Assembly: GCA_964587105.1 (NCBI GenBank)
Contig: CAZPKG010000005.1
Location: forward strand, 124,001 to 188,000
DNA from: JABWCQ01 sp964587105
GTDB taxonomy: Bacteria > Electryoneota > RPQS01
Length of the DNA stretch: 64,000 bases
Direction: 5' to 3'
The position numbers and the translations under genes are program-made. This document shows positions 15,312 through 22,885 of the stretch, in pieces. Within the stretch, counting starts at the first letter, position 1. Each line of letters begins with the position of its first letter. The notes beneath the pieces were generated by a model, which searched no databases, was not told where the DNA came from, and worked only from the letters and a program-made list of their open reading frames with translations.

Positions 15312-15671
15312 GTGAGAGACTTCGACAAAGTTAAGTGGAAAACCTGGCAGCGTGCGCACGAGTTCCGACGAGATCAAACTCAAGCGGAAAGACTGCTTTG
15401 GTACAAGCTGCGAACTGAGCAGCTCGGAGTGAAATTTCGGCGACAGCATCCGGTTGGTGATTACATTGTAGATTTTATTTGCATCGAACGGCAACTCATT
15501 GTTGAAATAGACGGACCGTCTCACGGCGAAATCGCACAGCAGGAGCATGATGCGCGGCGCACGGAGCACTTGAATTTTCTTGGTTATCGAGTGGTCCGCT
15601 TTACCAACGGCCAAGTAAGGGACTCCATGTCTTATGTTCTCGAACAGATTATTGAAGAGCTTAAGCGGTAG
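15312..15671 (+). CDS. DUF559 domain protein (Vsr-like PD-(D/E)XK endonuclease fold)
   Basis: A 119-residue protein spanning one whole DUF559 domain. It starts with a GTG at 15312. Family features visible are RRDQTQAERLLWYKLR near residues 19-34, FRRQHPVGDYIVDFIC at 42-57 and LIVEIDGPSH at 62-71. The candidate catalytic residues are D54, E65 and H71, as in very-short-patch-repair-type nucleases. Biological function of the family is unproven. It has no enzyme partner or methylase nearby, and it is framed by repeat B copies on both sides. The only Shine-Dalgarno-like sequence is the G-run of the inverted repeat B2. The sequence is intact, so it may still be expressed. Confidence 0.85.
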   Translation: MRDFDKVKWKTWQRAHEFRRDQTQAERLLWYKLRTEQLGVKFRRQHPVGDYIVDFICIERQLIVEIDGPSHGEIAQQEHDARRTEHLNFLGYRVVRFTNGQVRDSMSYVLEQIIEELKR

Positions 15672-15672
15672 T

Positions 15673-15733
15673 AAGCCGCTTGGGATTTTACCCCCCCTTA
15701 CCCCCCCAGAGGACTGGGGGGGAATCAGAATCG
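15673..15733 (+). repeat. repeat B, copy B3
   Basis: AAGCCGCTTGGGATTTTA, a C-run, TTA, a second C-run, the tip AGAGGACT, a G-run and AATCAGAATCG. It starts right at the stop codon of the DUF559 gene. It is nearly identical over about 60 bases to B4, differing only in run lengths. The hairpin has a stem of up to 9 bp (C-run plus AG, CT plus G-run). Confidence 0.8.
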
Positions 15734-15767
15734 AGTTATTCGAGTTACTAATTACAAGTTAAGGAGA

Positions 15768-15815
15768 GCATGCCCTATGTTCTCGAAACTATTCTTGATG
15801 CGCTCAAACGTAAAT
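15768..15815 (+). pseudogene. remnant of a second DUF559 gene (3' end only)
   Basis: Reading from about 15768, the frame gives SMPYVLETILDALKRK and a stop. This aligns with the last 15 residues of the intact neighbour (SMSYVLEQIIEELKR). The remaining coding part is missing. It is followed by the same repeat (B4) that follows the intact gene (B3). The codons have diverged well beyond recent duplication, so this looks like an older or related element and not a fresh copy. Confidence 0.65.
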
Positions 15816-17591
15816 AAGCCGCTTGGGATTTTACCCCCCTTTACCCCCCCAGAGGACTGGGGGGGAATCAGAATCGTGCTCTTTCTTATTCTCGCTTCTG
15901 CTTCTTTTGCTCAGCCGTTTCCGCCGGACTCGGTTTGGACGTTTGCGTTTGACGATGGTGGGGACGAGTATTTTTATGATGCAATAGAAGTTAGTGACGG
16001 GTATTTGCTGTGCGGTGAGGCGCGAGAGTGGAATGCGATGGCGGGGGAAGCGTTGTTGGTGAAGATTGACCGGGATGGGGAATTGGTTTGGAGCCGGAGG
16101 TATGCGGACAATGAGTACTGGAGGTTCAAGCAAATTGACTCATCGCAGAACGGTTACTACTTAGCAACTGAAATTACCGCTTCCAGTGGACAACGTAGTC
16201 GGATTGCCGTCTATGAGCTTAACTCGCACGGTGACTTGGGAGCGCAGTTAGAGATTGACGGTGGTGACAGCGCGAATGCAAGCTTAGGCAGCGCATTCTA
16301 CATGAACTCCAATGAGTGGCGAGTTTCGTATACCTTGTCAAGCAGCGCGAATGGCAGGCACCTATCTTACAAACGAAGAAGTGGTGCAGGAACAGAAACC
16401 AGTTACTTTGATGGGATTCGCATCAACGAAAACAGCGGGCACTTGTTGATGGGTCCGGACTTTGTGCTTTTTGGAAGCGTGCGGGACTCGGTCAACTCGA
16501 ACTCAAATGGAGTGCTTCGATCCTCTGGTCAAAACAGCGAGTTTGGTGGTCCCGAAAATGATGCGATTTTTGGCGCAACCATAGATATTTCGAGTAATCA
16601 ATTGGTCAGTACAGGTTTCACTGAATTGGATGGAGTAACCAGCGACTTGTGGTTGTTTTCTGCCGTCATGTACGACATTGATTCATTGCTTTGGAACAAA
16701 CATTACGGCGGCCTCGCGTACGAAGACGGCGTAGAAATCGTTAATGCATCTGACGGCGGATTCATCATTGCAGGGAATTTCTCTTCGGAAGACATTGAGT
16801 TTGAGCAATCGGATTATTGGCTGCTTAAAGTTGATGAAAATGGGGACAGTGTTTGGTCGGTGGTGAAGGGCGGAGATGAAGCGGATCGGTGTGACGGGAT
16901 GATTCAGACGGAGAACGGGTTTTTATTGTTTGGCGCATCGCAATCGTTTGCTGTGCCGGGGTGGGACGGGTGCGCGATGTTTTTGGCTTATGTACCGGAT
17001 ATTGCGGCTCTGCCTGCGAGTTTGAATTTCGGGCCGGTGGCGGTGGGAGACAGCTCTTCGCACTCGCTGGGGTTGATCAATACCGGATCGAACGTGCTGA
17101 CGGTGACGGAGATTTCATCGACCGCGAACTATCACGCGAATTTCACAGGTCCGGCAACGGTTGAAATTGGCGATACACTGAACGTGCCTGTGGTGTTCAC
17201 GCCGCAGTCGGTTGGAACTCATGTGGACACACTGCGCATTTTGAGTGATGCGGTTTCGGGTGTGAAGAACGTGCGGTGTTTGGGTGCGGGAACGGCGGCG
17301 GATGCGGATGACGGAAGTTTGCTGCCGAAAGAGTTTAAGCTTTATCCTCCCTACCCCAATCCGTTTAATCCTACTACTGTGATTCGGTTTGAATTGCCGA
17401 AAGCTCAATTTGTGAAGCTGGAGTTGCTTGACGTGACCGGAAGATTGGTGCAGAAGATCGTGGATCAGTCTTTTGCGGCGGGAGAGCATCAGATTATGAT
17501 TGACGGTGCGAGGTTGGCTTCGGGGATTTATTTTGCGGCCATCAAGGCAGGGGAAAACTATGCGGTGCAAAAACTTCTCTTGGTTAAATAG
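15777..17591 (+). CDS. T9SS-secreted protein (tandem paralogue 2), 5' end altered by repeat B4
   Basis: Up to 604 residues. The export signal core (IVLFLILASASFAQ) comes only after residue 33. Everything before it is encoded by the DUF559 remnant and repeat B4 (PPFTPPEDWGG is translated repeat). The real start may be a GTG at 15876, directly after the repeat, giving a short signal peptide MLFLILASASFAQ and a 571-residue protein. The repeat's G-run lies 10 bases upstream of it. The body has propeller-like repeats, then a HYDIN-like Ig domain (LNFGPVAVGDSSSHSLGL). A T9SS tail follows: PPYPNPFNPTTVIRFELP, DVTGRLVQK, ASGIYFAAI and the terminal LLLVK. The next gene starts inside its 3' end. Confidence 0.8.
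   Translation: MFSKLFLMRSNVNKPLGILPPFTPPEDWGGIRIVLFLILASASFAQPFPPDSVWTFAFDDGGDEYFYDAIEVSDGYLLCGEAREWNAMAGEALLVKIDRDGELVWSRRYADNEYWRFKQIDSSQNGYYLATEITASSGQRSRIAVYELNSHGDLGAQLEIDGGDSANASLGSAFYMNSNEWRVSYTLSSSANGRHLSYKRRSGAGTETSYFDGIRINENSGHLLMGPDFVLFGSVRDSVNSNSNGVLRSSGQNSEFGGPENDAIFGATIDISSNQLVSTGFTELDGVTSDLWLFSAVMYDIDSLLWNKHYGGLAYEDGVEIVNASDGGFIIAGNFSSEDIEFEQSDYWLLKVDENGDSVWSVVKGGDEADRCDGMIQTENGFLLFGASQSFAVPGWDGCAMFLAYVPDIAALPASLNFGPVAVGDSSSHSLGLINTGSNVLTVTEISSTANYHANFTGPATVEIGDTLNVPVVFTPQSVGTHVDTLRILSDAVSGVKNVRCLGAGTAADADDGSLLPKEFKLYPPYPNPFNPTTVIRFELPKAQFVKLELLDVTGRLVQKIVDQSFAAGEHQIMIDGARLASGIYFAAIKAGENYAVQKLLLVK
15817..15876 (+). repeat. repeat B, copy B4
   Basis: Same orientation and nearly the same sequence as B3, 84 bases after B3 ends. 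It sits between the DUF559 remnant and the signal-peptide codons of the T9SS gene, and its last bases adjoin the GTG at 15876. Confidence 0.8.
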
Positions 17592-19638
17592 TCTCGCAGC
17601 TTTGTTACTGACAAGCTGTCTGTCATGGGCGCAACCACAGGTGGATAGTGTGTTTGTGTTTGAGGGGATCGAGGGTGATTACACAATCTCTTTGCCGTTG
17701 CCGGGAGGGGATTTTGTTCTGGTGGGATATTCTTACGAGAACAATCAATCCTTGTCTCGGGTCTCGCGGATGACTCCTGAGCGCGAGATATTGTGGACGC
17801 GCTGCATACCAGCAACTTCAGGTTTCAGGAAAGAGATGATTGCACTTGATGGGGAATATGTGGTCGGTATTGCACGCGCCCTGTTGCCTGCCGACACCGG
17901 ATCATTCACGATTGATGATATTGCATTCAAATACTCTCTGGATGGAGACAGTATTTGGACAAGGAGATTCAGTGATTCAAATTTTGCGGCATTCCTAAAC
18001 TCGATCATACCTGACGGCAATGGCGGATATTTTGTTTTAGGAAACGTAACTGTTTCCGCCGGGCCTTCATTCAATCAGCAGATTAATTTATACCGAATGA
18101 ATGCCGCAGGAAACGTGCTATGGGAGCACAACTATGGGGGACCAAACCACGATCAAGCTGGAGGAATAGTAAAGCTCGACGGTGATTCGCTGTTGATCGC
18201 CACAGTGATGGATTTCGGTTCGAGCAACAACGTCGTTTTTTTGTGGACAAACCTCAATGGAGACAGCTTGACGAGCCGCACGTATGGTGATTTGGACATG
18301 GCCTCGTTCACTCGGCCCGCTTCACTTCATGCGCGCGACGGGGGTTGGGAGTTTGTTTGGAAAGACGGAATGAATAGCGGCCCAAGTCTTAATTCGCTGC
18401 ATTGGCTGCGCACGGAATATGACGGGACACTCATTCGCGAACTCAATCTTGATGTGCCTGAAAACTCTGTCCAGGGGTTCCAGCAATCGGAAGATGGTTT
18501 GAGGACAGTCGGGTACACTCCTTTCGGTGCGCCAATTCGCAATGCAGTGTTGGGCAGATTAAACGATCTCGGCCAGTGGTACTATTTAGACACGCTTGCG
18601 AGCGATGTAATTCAAGAAGGCTACGGGTTCCTTCCGACAAGCGATGGCACGATTACAATTCTTGGCAGAACTCAAGTCAGCGACACAGTAATCGACGCTT
18701 GCCTATTTTATGTCAATGATGGCGGTCATGAGGGCTATTTGTTCTCGTCACCTCCTGAAGTAGATTTCGGTGTAGTGCCTGTGGATGACGTTGCGGTTCA
18801 GAGTGTTTCATTTTTTGTGACGTGGGACTCTGCTACAACGATTACGGATATTGAGCTTCCGGAGTTTATTGCAACCACTTTGGCGCCGCCTGTGCAGGTG
18901 ATACCGGGAGATTCCGCGATTTTTCAATTTGGGTTTCGTCCGACTGAATTGGTGCGCTATGCGGATTCAATAGTAATACATTCGGATGCTCGGAATGGTT
19001 TGCTTACGATTCCGGTGTTCGGTCAGGCTCCATTTCCCGAATGCACGCCGGCACTACGCGATATCTATTTCACTTGGGCCGAGATAGGCGACAGTATCCG
19101 CCGTCCGTTTGCGGTGTTTAACACGGGGACGCTTCCGTTACATATTGACCAGATTATTCAACCAGCGCCGTTCTATTTGGACAATACGGGGCCGTTCGTG
19201 GTTGAGCCGGACACAAATGCTTTGTTGTGGATTACATTTCGACCGGACAGCGTTATGCTCTATGAAGTCAATCTTGTGTTTCAGAGCGACGACCCGCAAG
19301 GGGCCGATAGCGTATTGCTGAGAGGGCGCGGACTTGAGTCACAAGAAGATGCTAACGATCCTGTTGAGTTGCCGCGTGAGTTCAAGATGCTTGCGGCTTA
19401 TCCTAATCCGTTTAATGCAACGGCGGTGATTCGGTTTGAATTGCCGAAGACGCAGCTTGTTAAGCTCGAGTTATTTGACATCACAGGTAGGTTGGTCAAG
19501 GAAGTTTTGACACAGACTTTCTCTGCGGGTGAACATCAGATAATGATTGAGGGTGTGGGGTTGGCGTCGGGGATATATTTTGCGAACATGAATGCGGGAG
19601 AGTTTCGTGCGGTGCAGAAATTGGTGTTGCTGAAATGA
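17560..19638 (+). CDS. T9SS-secreted protein (tandem paralogue 3)
   Basis: A 692-residue protein from the ATG at 17560, which has AGGGG six bases upstream and gives a good signal peptide (SLAALLLTSCLSWAQ). An ATG at 17500 would add 20 residues that destroy the signal. It overlaps the preceding gene by 32 bases. The body is a propeller-like region, then two Ig-like HYDIN/choice-of-anchor repeats (EVDFGVVPVDDVAVQ and a second near residue 500). The T9SS tail has AAYPNPFNATAVIRFELP, DITGRLVKEV, ASGIYFANM and the terminal LVLLK. It shares 3' sequence features with the gene upstream, pointing to local gene duplication. Function is unknown, and a surface role is expected. Confidence 0.87.
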   Translation: MRCKNFSWLNSLAALLLTSCLSWAQPQVDSVFVFEGIEGDYTISLPLPGGDFVLVGYSYENNQSLSRVSRMTPEREILWTRCIPATSGFRKEMIALDGEYVVGIARALLPADTGSFTIDDIAFKYSLDGDSIWTRRFSDSNFAAFLNSIIPDGNGGYFVLGNVTVSAGPSFNQQINLYRMNAAGNVLWEHNYGGPNHDQAGGIVKLDGDSLLIATVMDFGSSNNVVFLWTNLNGDSLTSRTYGDLDMASFTRPASLHARDGGWEFVWKDGMNSGPSLNSLHWLRTEYDGTLIRELNLDVPENSVQGFQQSEDGLRTVGYTPFGAPIRNAVLGRLNDLGQWYYLDTLASDVIQEGYGFLPTSDGTITILGRTQVSDTVIDACLFYVNDGGHEGYLFSSPPEVDFGVVPVDDVAVQSVSFFVTWDSATTITDIELPEFIATTLAPPVQVIPGDSAIFQFGFRPTELVRYADSIVIHSDARNGLLTIPVFGQAPFPECTPALRDIYFTWAEIGDSIRRPFAVFNTGTLPLHIDQIIQPAPFYLDNTGPFVVEPDTNALLWITFRPDSVMLYEVNLVFQSDDPQGADSVLLRGRGLESQEDANDPVELPREFKMLAAYPNPFNATAVIRFELPKTQLVKLELFDITGRLVKEVLTQTFSAGEHQIMIEGVGLASGIYFANMNAGEFRAVQKLVLLK

Positions 19639-20171
19639 GGCAATGGATTGCCATTATTGTGGCTGCGCTCGTGCTTGTGGCCTGTGAAGAGGGGGACAAG
19701 CCGCAGGATGGAACGGGCTATGACATCGTGGTTGGTGATACACTGATTTCGATTTCGGCTGAAGCTGTGCGGTTTGCAGCAGAGCATTTTGAATGGCACG
19801 CTTATATGCTGCGCGAATTTCAGATTGCGACGCTGCCGCGAGATGAAGGAAGTCCCTATTCGGGTTCGCTCGAGCAGTGGAAGAATTTGTCGTGGAGTTC
19901 GCGGCAGACATTTTTGTATCCGCCGTTTGTGCATAATTTGAGTACGGAATCGCTGGAACTCTATTACTATTTGATCGGGACGTATCCGGATCAGTTTGGG
20001 TTTGGGTGGGTGGATACATACGATCCCGAAGCGAATTTGTTTAACAGCGCTGTGAGGCCGTGGCTGCATCCGGCGGATTCGACGCTGACGCCCGACAATC
20101 CGGGCACGCTCGAATTTGACGGCGGTTTGGGAGATATGCTGGAATATCGTGGGATGTGGGGGATGGAATGA
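19635..20171 (+). CDS. predicted lipoprotein of unknown function
   Basis: A 178-residue protein with a lipobox LVLVAC ending at residue 17, so a lipidated envelope protein. The rest is acidic and aromatic-rich with no family I recognise. It overlaps the T9SS gene before it (ATGA), so it is coupled to it. Its last 85 bases recur, slightly mutated, at 21449-21540 in a duplication scar. It may be a helper or partner of the T9SS protein cotranscribed with it, which is only suggested by the overlap. Confidence 0.75.
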   Translation: MRQWIAIIVAALVLVACEEGDKPQDGTGYDIVVGDTLISISAEAVRFAAEHFEWHAYMLREFQIATLPRDEGSPYSGSLEQWKNLSWSSRQTFLYPPFVHNLSTESLELYYYLIGTYPDQFGFGWVDTYDPEANLFNSAVRPWLHPADSTLTPDNPGTLEFDGGLGDMLEYRGMWGME

Positions 20172-20213
20172 AGAAACTTTCTGATTGCAATTTCGCAACA
20201 AGAGGAACTTAAA

Positions 20214-21320
20214 TTGTCGCAACGTCTAATTACAAATTTAAATCACCTTAAGAGTATTTCGGAGCAGCTGGATACGCTTTTTGGCACTCTTGAATTAGAG
20301 GATTTGTCGAAAAAAGTTACTCTCGTTGAGGACTTCGTGTACTTTCACCTTCCTCACGTGCACATTCTGAATACTCTCGTTTCAAACGGCGCTAAGGCAT
20401 CGGACGATTTCAGCTTTTTTGGCTTTAACGGCATTACCTTCGAGCTAAGCTGTCATGAGTCAACAACAGAGCGCAGCATTTTGGAAGTTACCATCTTACC
20501 TAAACTGACAAAGAATGAGAAAAAAGCAATAGGTAAACCGGTACTGACAAGATTGCAACTTCATGACTCATACGGACGATTCGAAGAGGTTCGGATTATT
20601 GCGTCACCACTGTTATCTTATGTCGCTAGCCAGTTAGCGGAATTAGTTTGTGAAGTCATCCGCGAAGCGGAAACCTGGCTTGCAAAGCACTTGCATTTTC
20701 TTGCGCGTAGAATGACAACAAAGTTTGCAACGGAGTTTTACACAGAGCTAAGACACCTACTAGTAACGAATCTGAAAAGTGATACCATAGCAGATTATGT
20801 ATTCCTCGTGATGGTTGACAAGAACAGAGGAACATATGCCTTGGACTCTCATGCAGTTGATGCTTTTCTGGAAAGGTCTTCGAATAGCCAAGAGGACATG
20901 AGGATATCCCCGTATGCGGCATTGGCTGAGATATTCTCTCAAGAGATTCCATTTGATCAAATGCACTCTCGTTTTGCGATCAAAAGCAACAAGTGCATTT
21001 TCATTGATCTCGACCTTTCTGACTATTATATGAAAGCTAATCAATTGGTGCATGCACAGCACGACTTTATAGGTTCAAAAGATACTTGTGTTTATCCGCT
21101 TTGTAGATCAGGTCAAACCTTCTTGCTACTTGCATATCCGCAGAGTATCTCGTCTCAGCTTAACCCGTTACTTGACCAATATAAGGATGAGCTTACAAAG
21201 ATATATTTGAGCCATGCAGGATTGGTCAAGAGGATTGCAAGAAAGACATGGGCAGTAGTTAAGAGTCCGGACTTCGCAAAATGGCTCCGAGCCTTTACGC
21301 TCCCCGATGAACCAGCATAA
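20214..21320 (+). CDS. unrecognised 368-residue protein
   Basis: The start is TTG at 20214, supported by GAGGA seven bases upstream. No signal peptide, membrane segment or family motif is visible. The protein looks soluble, with alternating helices and strands, a coiled-coil-like N-terminus (ISEQLDTLFGTLELEDLSKK) and a Lys-rich C-terminal helix. The coding sequence is clearly more A+T-rich than its neighbours and its codon use differs, a sign of transfer. It lies between a lipoprotein gene and a duplicated fragment of lysC plus that lipoprotein, so it arrived with or after a tandem duplication. A defence or accessory role is possible but nothing in the sequence shows it. Confidence 0.65.
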   Translation: MSQRLITNLNHLKSISEQLDTLFGTLELEDLSKKVTLVEDFVYFHLPHVHILNTLVSNGAKASDDFSFFGFNGITFELSCHESTTERSILEVTILPKLTKNEKKAIGKPVLTRLQLHDSYGRFEEVRIIASPLLSYVASQLAELVCEVIREAETWLAKHLHFLARRMTTKFATEFYTELRHLLVTNLKSDTIADYVFLVMVDKNRGTYALDSHAVDAFLERSSNSQEDMRISPYAALAEIFSQEIPFDQMHSRFAIKSNKCIFIDLDLSDYYMKANQLVHAQHDFIGSKDTCVYPLCRSGQTFLLLAYPQSISSQLNPLLDQYKDELTKIYLSHAGLVKRIARKTWAVVKSPDFAKWLRAFTLPDEPA

Positions 21321-21333
21321 GTTGCCTATCCCC

Positions 21334-21454
21334 ATGCCTCTAATCACTCAAAAATACGATGGAAAAACGCTTGCTACGCCTGCGGATAATTTGTTGGTAG
21401 TGCGGGTGAAGTGCGGGATGCAGGTGGTGGTGTCGGCTTTGACGGAACTACGTT
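21334..21454 (+). pseudogene. lysC 5'-end fragment
   Basis: The sequence begins ATGCCTCTAATCACTC and continues with a stretch matching the true lysC start at 22886 (QKYGGKTLATPAD, here QKYDGKTLATPAD). It then shows two small deletions and about 20 base changes before breaking off after the codons for the VVVSAL region. Only the first 40 or so codons are present, and the reading frame is broken. Confidence 0.85.
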
Positions 21455-21540
21455 GACTCCGGACAATCCGGGCACGCTCGAATTTGACGGCGGTTTGGGA
21501 GATATGCTGGAGTATCGGGGGATGTGGGGGATTAATTAGT
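21449..21540 (+). pseudogene. lipoprotein 3'-end fragment
   Basis: About 90 bases match the end of the lipoprotein gene at 20080-20171 (LTPDNPGTLEFDGGLGDMLEYRGMWG), with few changes, and finish in the same place. It is joined directly to the lysC fragment. Confidence 0.85.
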
Positions 21541-21622
21541 GGATGACGACTTCGTCATAATTAAGAGATATATTAGTTTGCATTTATTTTGCAGCGCTTC
21601 AATCAGCCGAAAGGATTCCATT

Positions 21623-22882
21623 ATGTGTCGGCAGCTTTTTGCAGCAACTTTGAGCATTATACTCATGACAACAGTTGTTAGCTTTGGTCAGAACGTGGCG
21701 CCACTTGGATTTACCATTTTAAGGGATCATTCTTACGATGTTGAGGTGAGCGGGTCGAACGCTTTTCTGGCTCACGAAACACGCGGACTGATGATACTTG
21801 ACGTCAGCAATCCATCGAGTATTGAAGAGTTGGACTCGCTATTGTTTACCGATACCCCACGAGATGTGGTAATATCAGATACGCTTGCATACGTCACGGC
21901 AGATGACGGAATACACGTTGTTGACATATCGGATTTGAGAGATTTGGTAGAGGTTGGTTTCACCTCCTTAGAAATGGGTTACGGCTGCGAATCTGTGTTA
22001 TACGGGCCATACTTGATTACAGGCGGATCAGGCCACCTGTTTGCTCTTGACATCAATGATCCGTTAACACCAGTTGTCGTAGGGACATTAGGGTTTGAAG
22101 ATATGATAAGCATCGGCGGCATTGCAATTTGGGATCACTACGCTGTAATTGCCCTTTCTGCATTCTTCGGCGGCATTGAGATTGTGGATCTTTCAGATCC
22201 AACAAATCCGCAATCCGTTGGACACGCTGATACAGATGACTGGGCACACAGTGTGACCGTATTTGGCAATCATGCTGCATTGGCCGTTGACTATGCGGGT
22301 GTTCAAATCTTTGACATTAGCTTGCCCACGTCTCCGCAACTCGAATCCACAATCGTAATGGAAGATGCAATTACAAATAGTATTGCATCGGCCGGGAATT
22401 TCGTATATGCGGCCGGACAGGATGAGAGGTTACACATATTTAATCTTGACAATCCGTCAAATCCAATTTCCGTTGGAACGAGCCCTTACGATCTTGGGGG
22501 AACAGAGATCTTCGTATCCGCATCTGGAGAGATCATGTACACAGCTGACGGTGTTAGATTTGAAATCTTTGACTGTTCTGCCGCGCTCCCCGTCGATGAC
22601 GAGCCTACGCCATATTTGCCTGCTGATATCTCACTACTTGCATATCCCAATCCCTTCAATCCGACGACGACATTGACATTTTCAGTTGCGCATGAAGCCG
22701 AAGTGAGATTAATCGTGTTTGATGTTAACGGGCGATTGGTGAGCGAAGTGGTGCGCGGAAAGTTTACGGCAGGGACGCATGCAGTGAATTGGTCGTGCTC
22801 TGAGTGCACATCAGGGATTTACTTTGCAGCGATGAACGCCGGATCGTTTACGGCTTCGCAGAAACTACTTTTGTTAAAATAA
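21623..22882 (+). CDS. T9SS-secreted LVIVD-repeat propeller protein
   Basis: A 419-residue protein from the ATG at 21623, which has AAGGA seven bases upstream and gives a clean signal peptide (ATLSIILMTTVVSFGQ). The frame remains open for 84 bases upstream but that part has no start with a site. At least six LVIVD-type repeats occur (RGLMILDVSNPSSIEEL, DGIHVVDISDL, GGIEIVDLSDPTNPQSVG, AGVQIFDISLPTSPQ, ERLHIFNLDNPSNPISVG), typical of bacterial surface propellers. The T9SS tail has LAYPNPFNPTTTLTFSV, DVNGRLVSEV, TSGIYFAAM and the terminal LLLLK. Only 3 bases separate it from lysC. Confidence 0.88.
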   Translation: MCRQLFAATLSIILMTTVVSFGQNVAPLGFTILRDHSYDVEVSGSNAFLAHETRGLMILDVSNPSSIEELDSLLFTDTPRDVVISDTLAYVTADDGIHVVDISDLRDLVEVGFTSLEMGYGCESVLYGPYLITGGSGHLFALDINDPLTPVVVGTLGFEDMISIGGIAIWDHYAVIALSAFFGGIEIVDLSDPTNPQSVGHADTDDWAHSVTVFGNHAALAVDYAGVQIFDISLPTSPQLESTIVMEDAITNSIASAGNFVYAAGQDERLHIFNLDNPSNPISVGTSPYDLGGTEIFVSASGEIMYTADGVRFEIFDCSAALPVDDEPTPYLPADISLLAYPNPFNPTTTLTFSVAHEAEVRLIVFDVNGRLVSEVVRGKFTAGTHAVNWSCSECTSGIYFAAMNAGSFTASQKLLLLK

Positions 22883-22885
22883 CTG

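Larger units (their letters stand above)
15265..15876 (+). mobile_element. putative DUF559/repeat-B element
   Basis: The segment between two T9SS genes reads: inverted repeat B copy (B2), DUF559 gene, direct copy B3, a short remnant of a second DUF559 3' end, direct copy B4. Nothing else lies in it. The left border is the stop codon of one T9SS gene and the right border the hydrophobic core of the next gene's signal peptide. The remnant (about 15768-15815) encodes SMPYVLETILDALKRK, clearly homologous to the end of the intact DUF559 protein (SMSYVLEQIIEELKR), and both are followed by the same approximately 60-base repeat. That this unit is or was mobile is inference. No target-site duplication could be recognised. 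Confidence 0.45.
21321..21622. other. intergenic region made of gene fragments
   Basis: The 302 bases hold two fused fragments, the 5' end of lysC (21334-21454) and the 3' end of the lipoprotein gene (21449-21540), then about 80 A+T-rich bases with the ribosome binding site AAGGA of the next T9SS gene. Confidence 0.75.
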
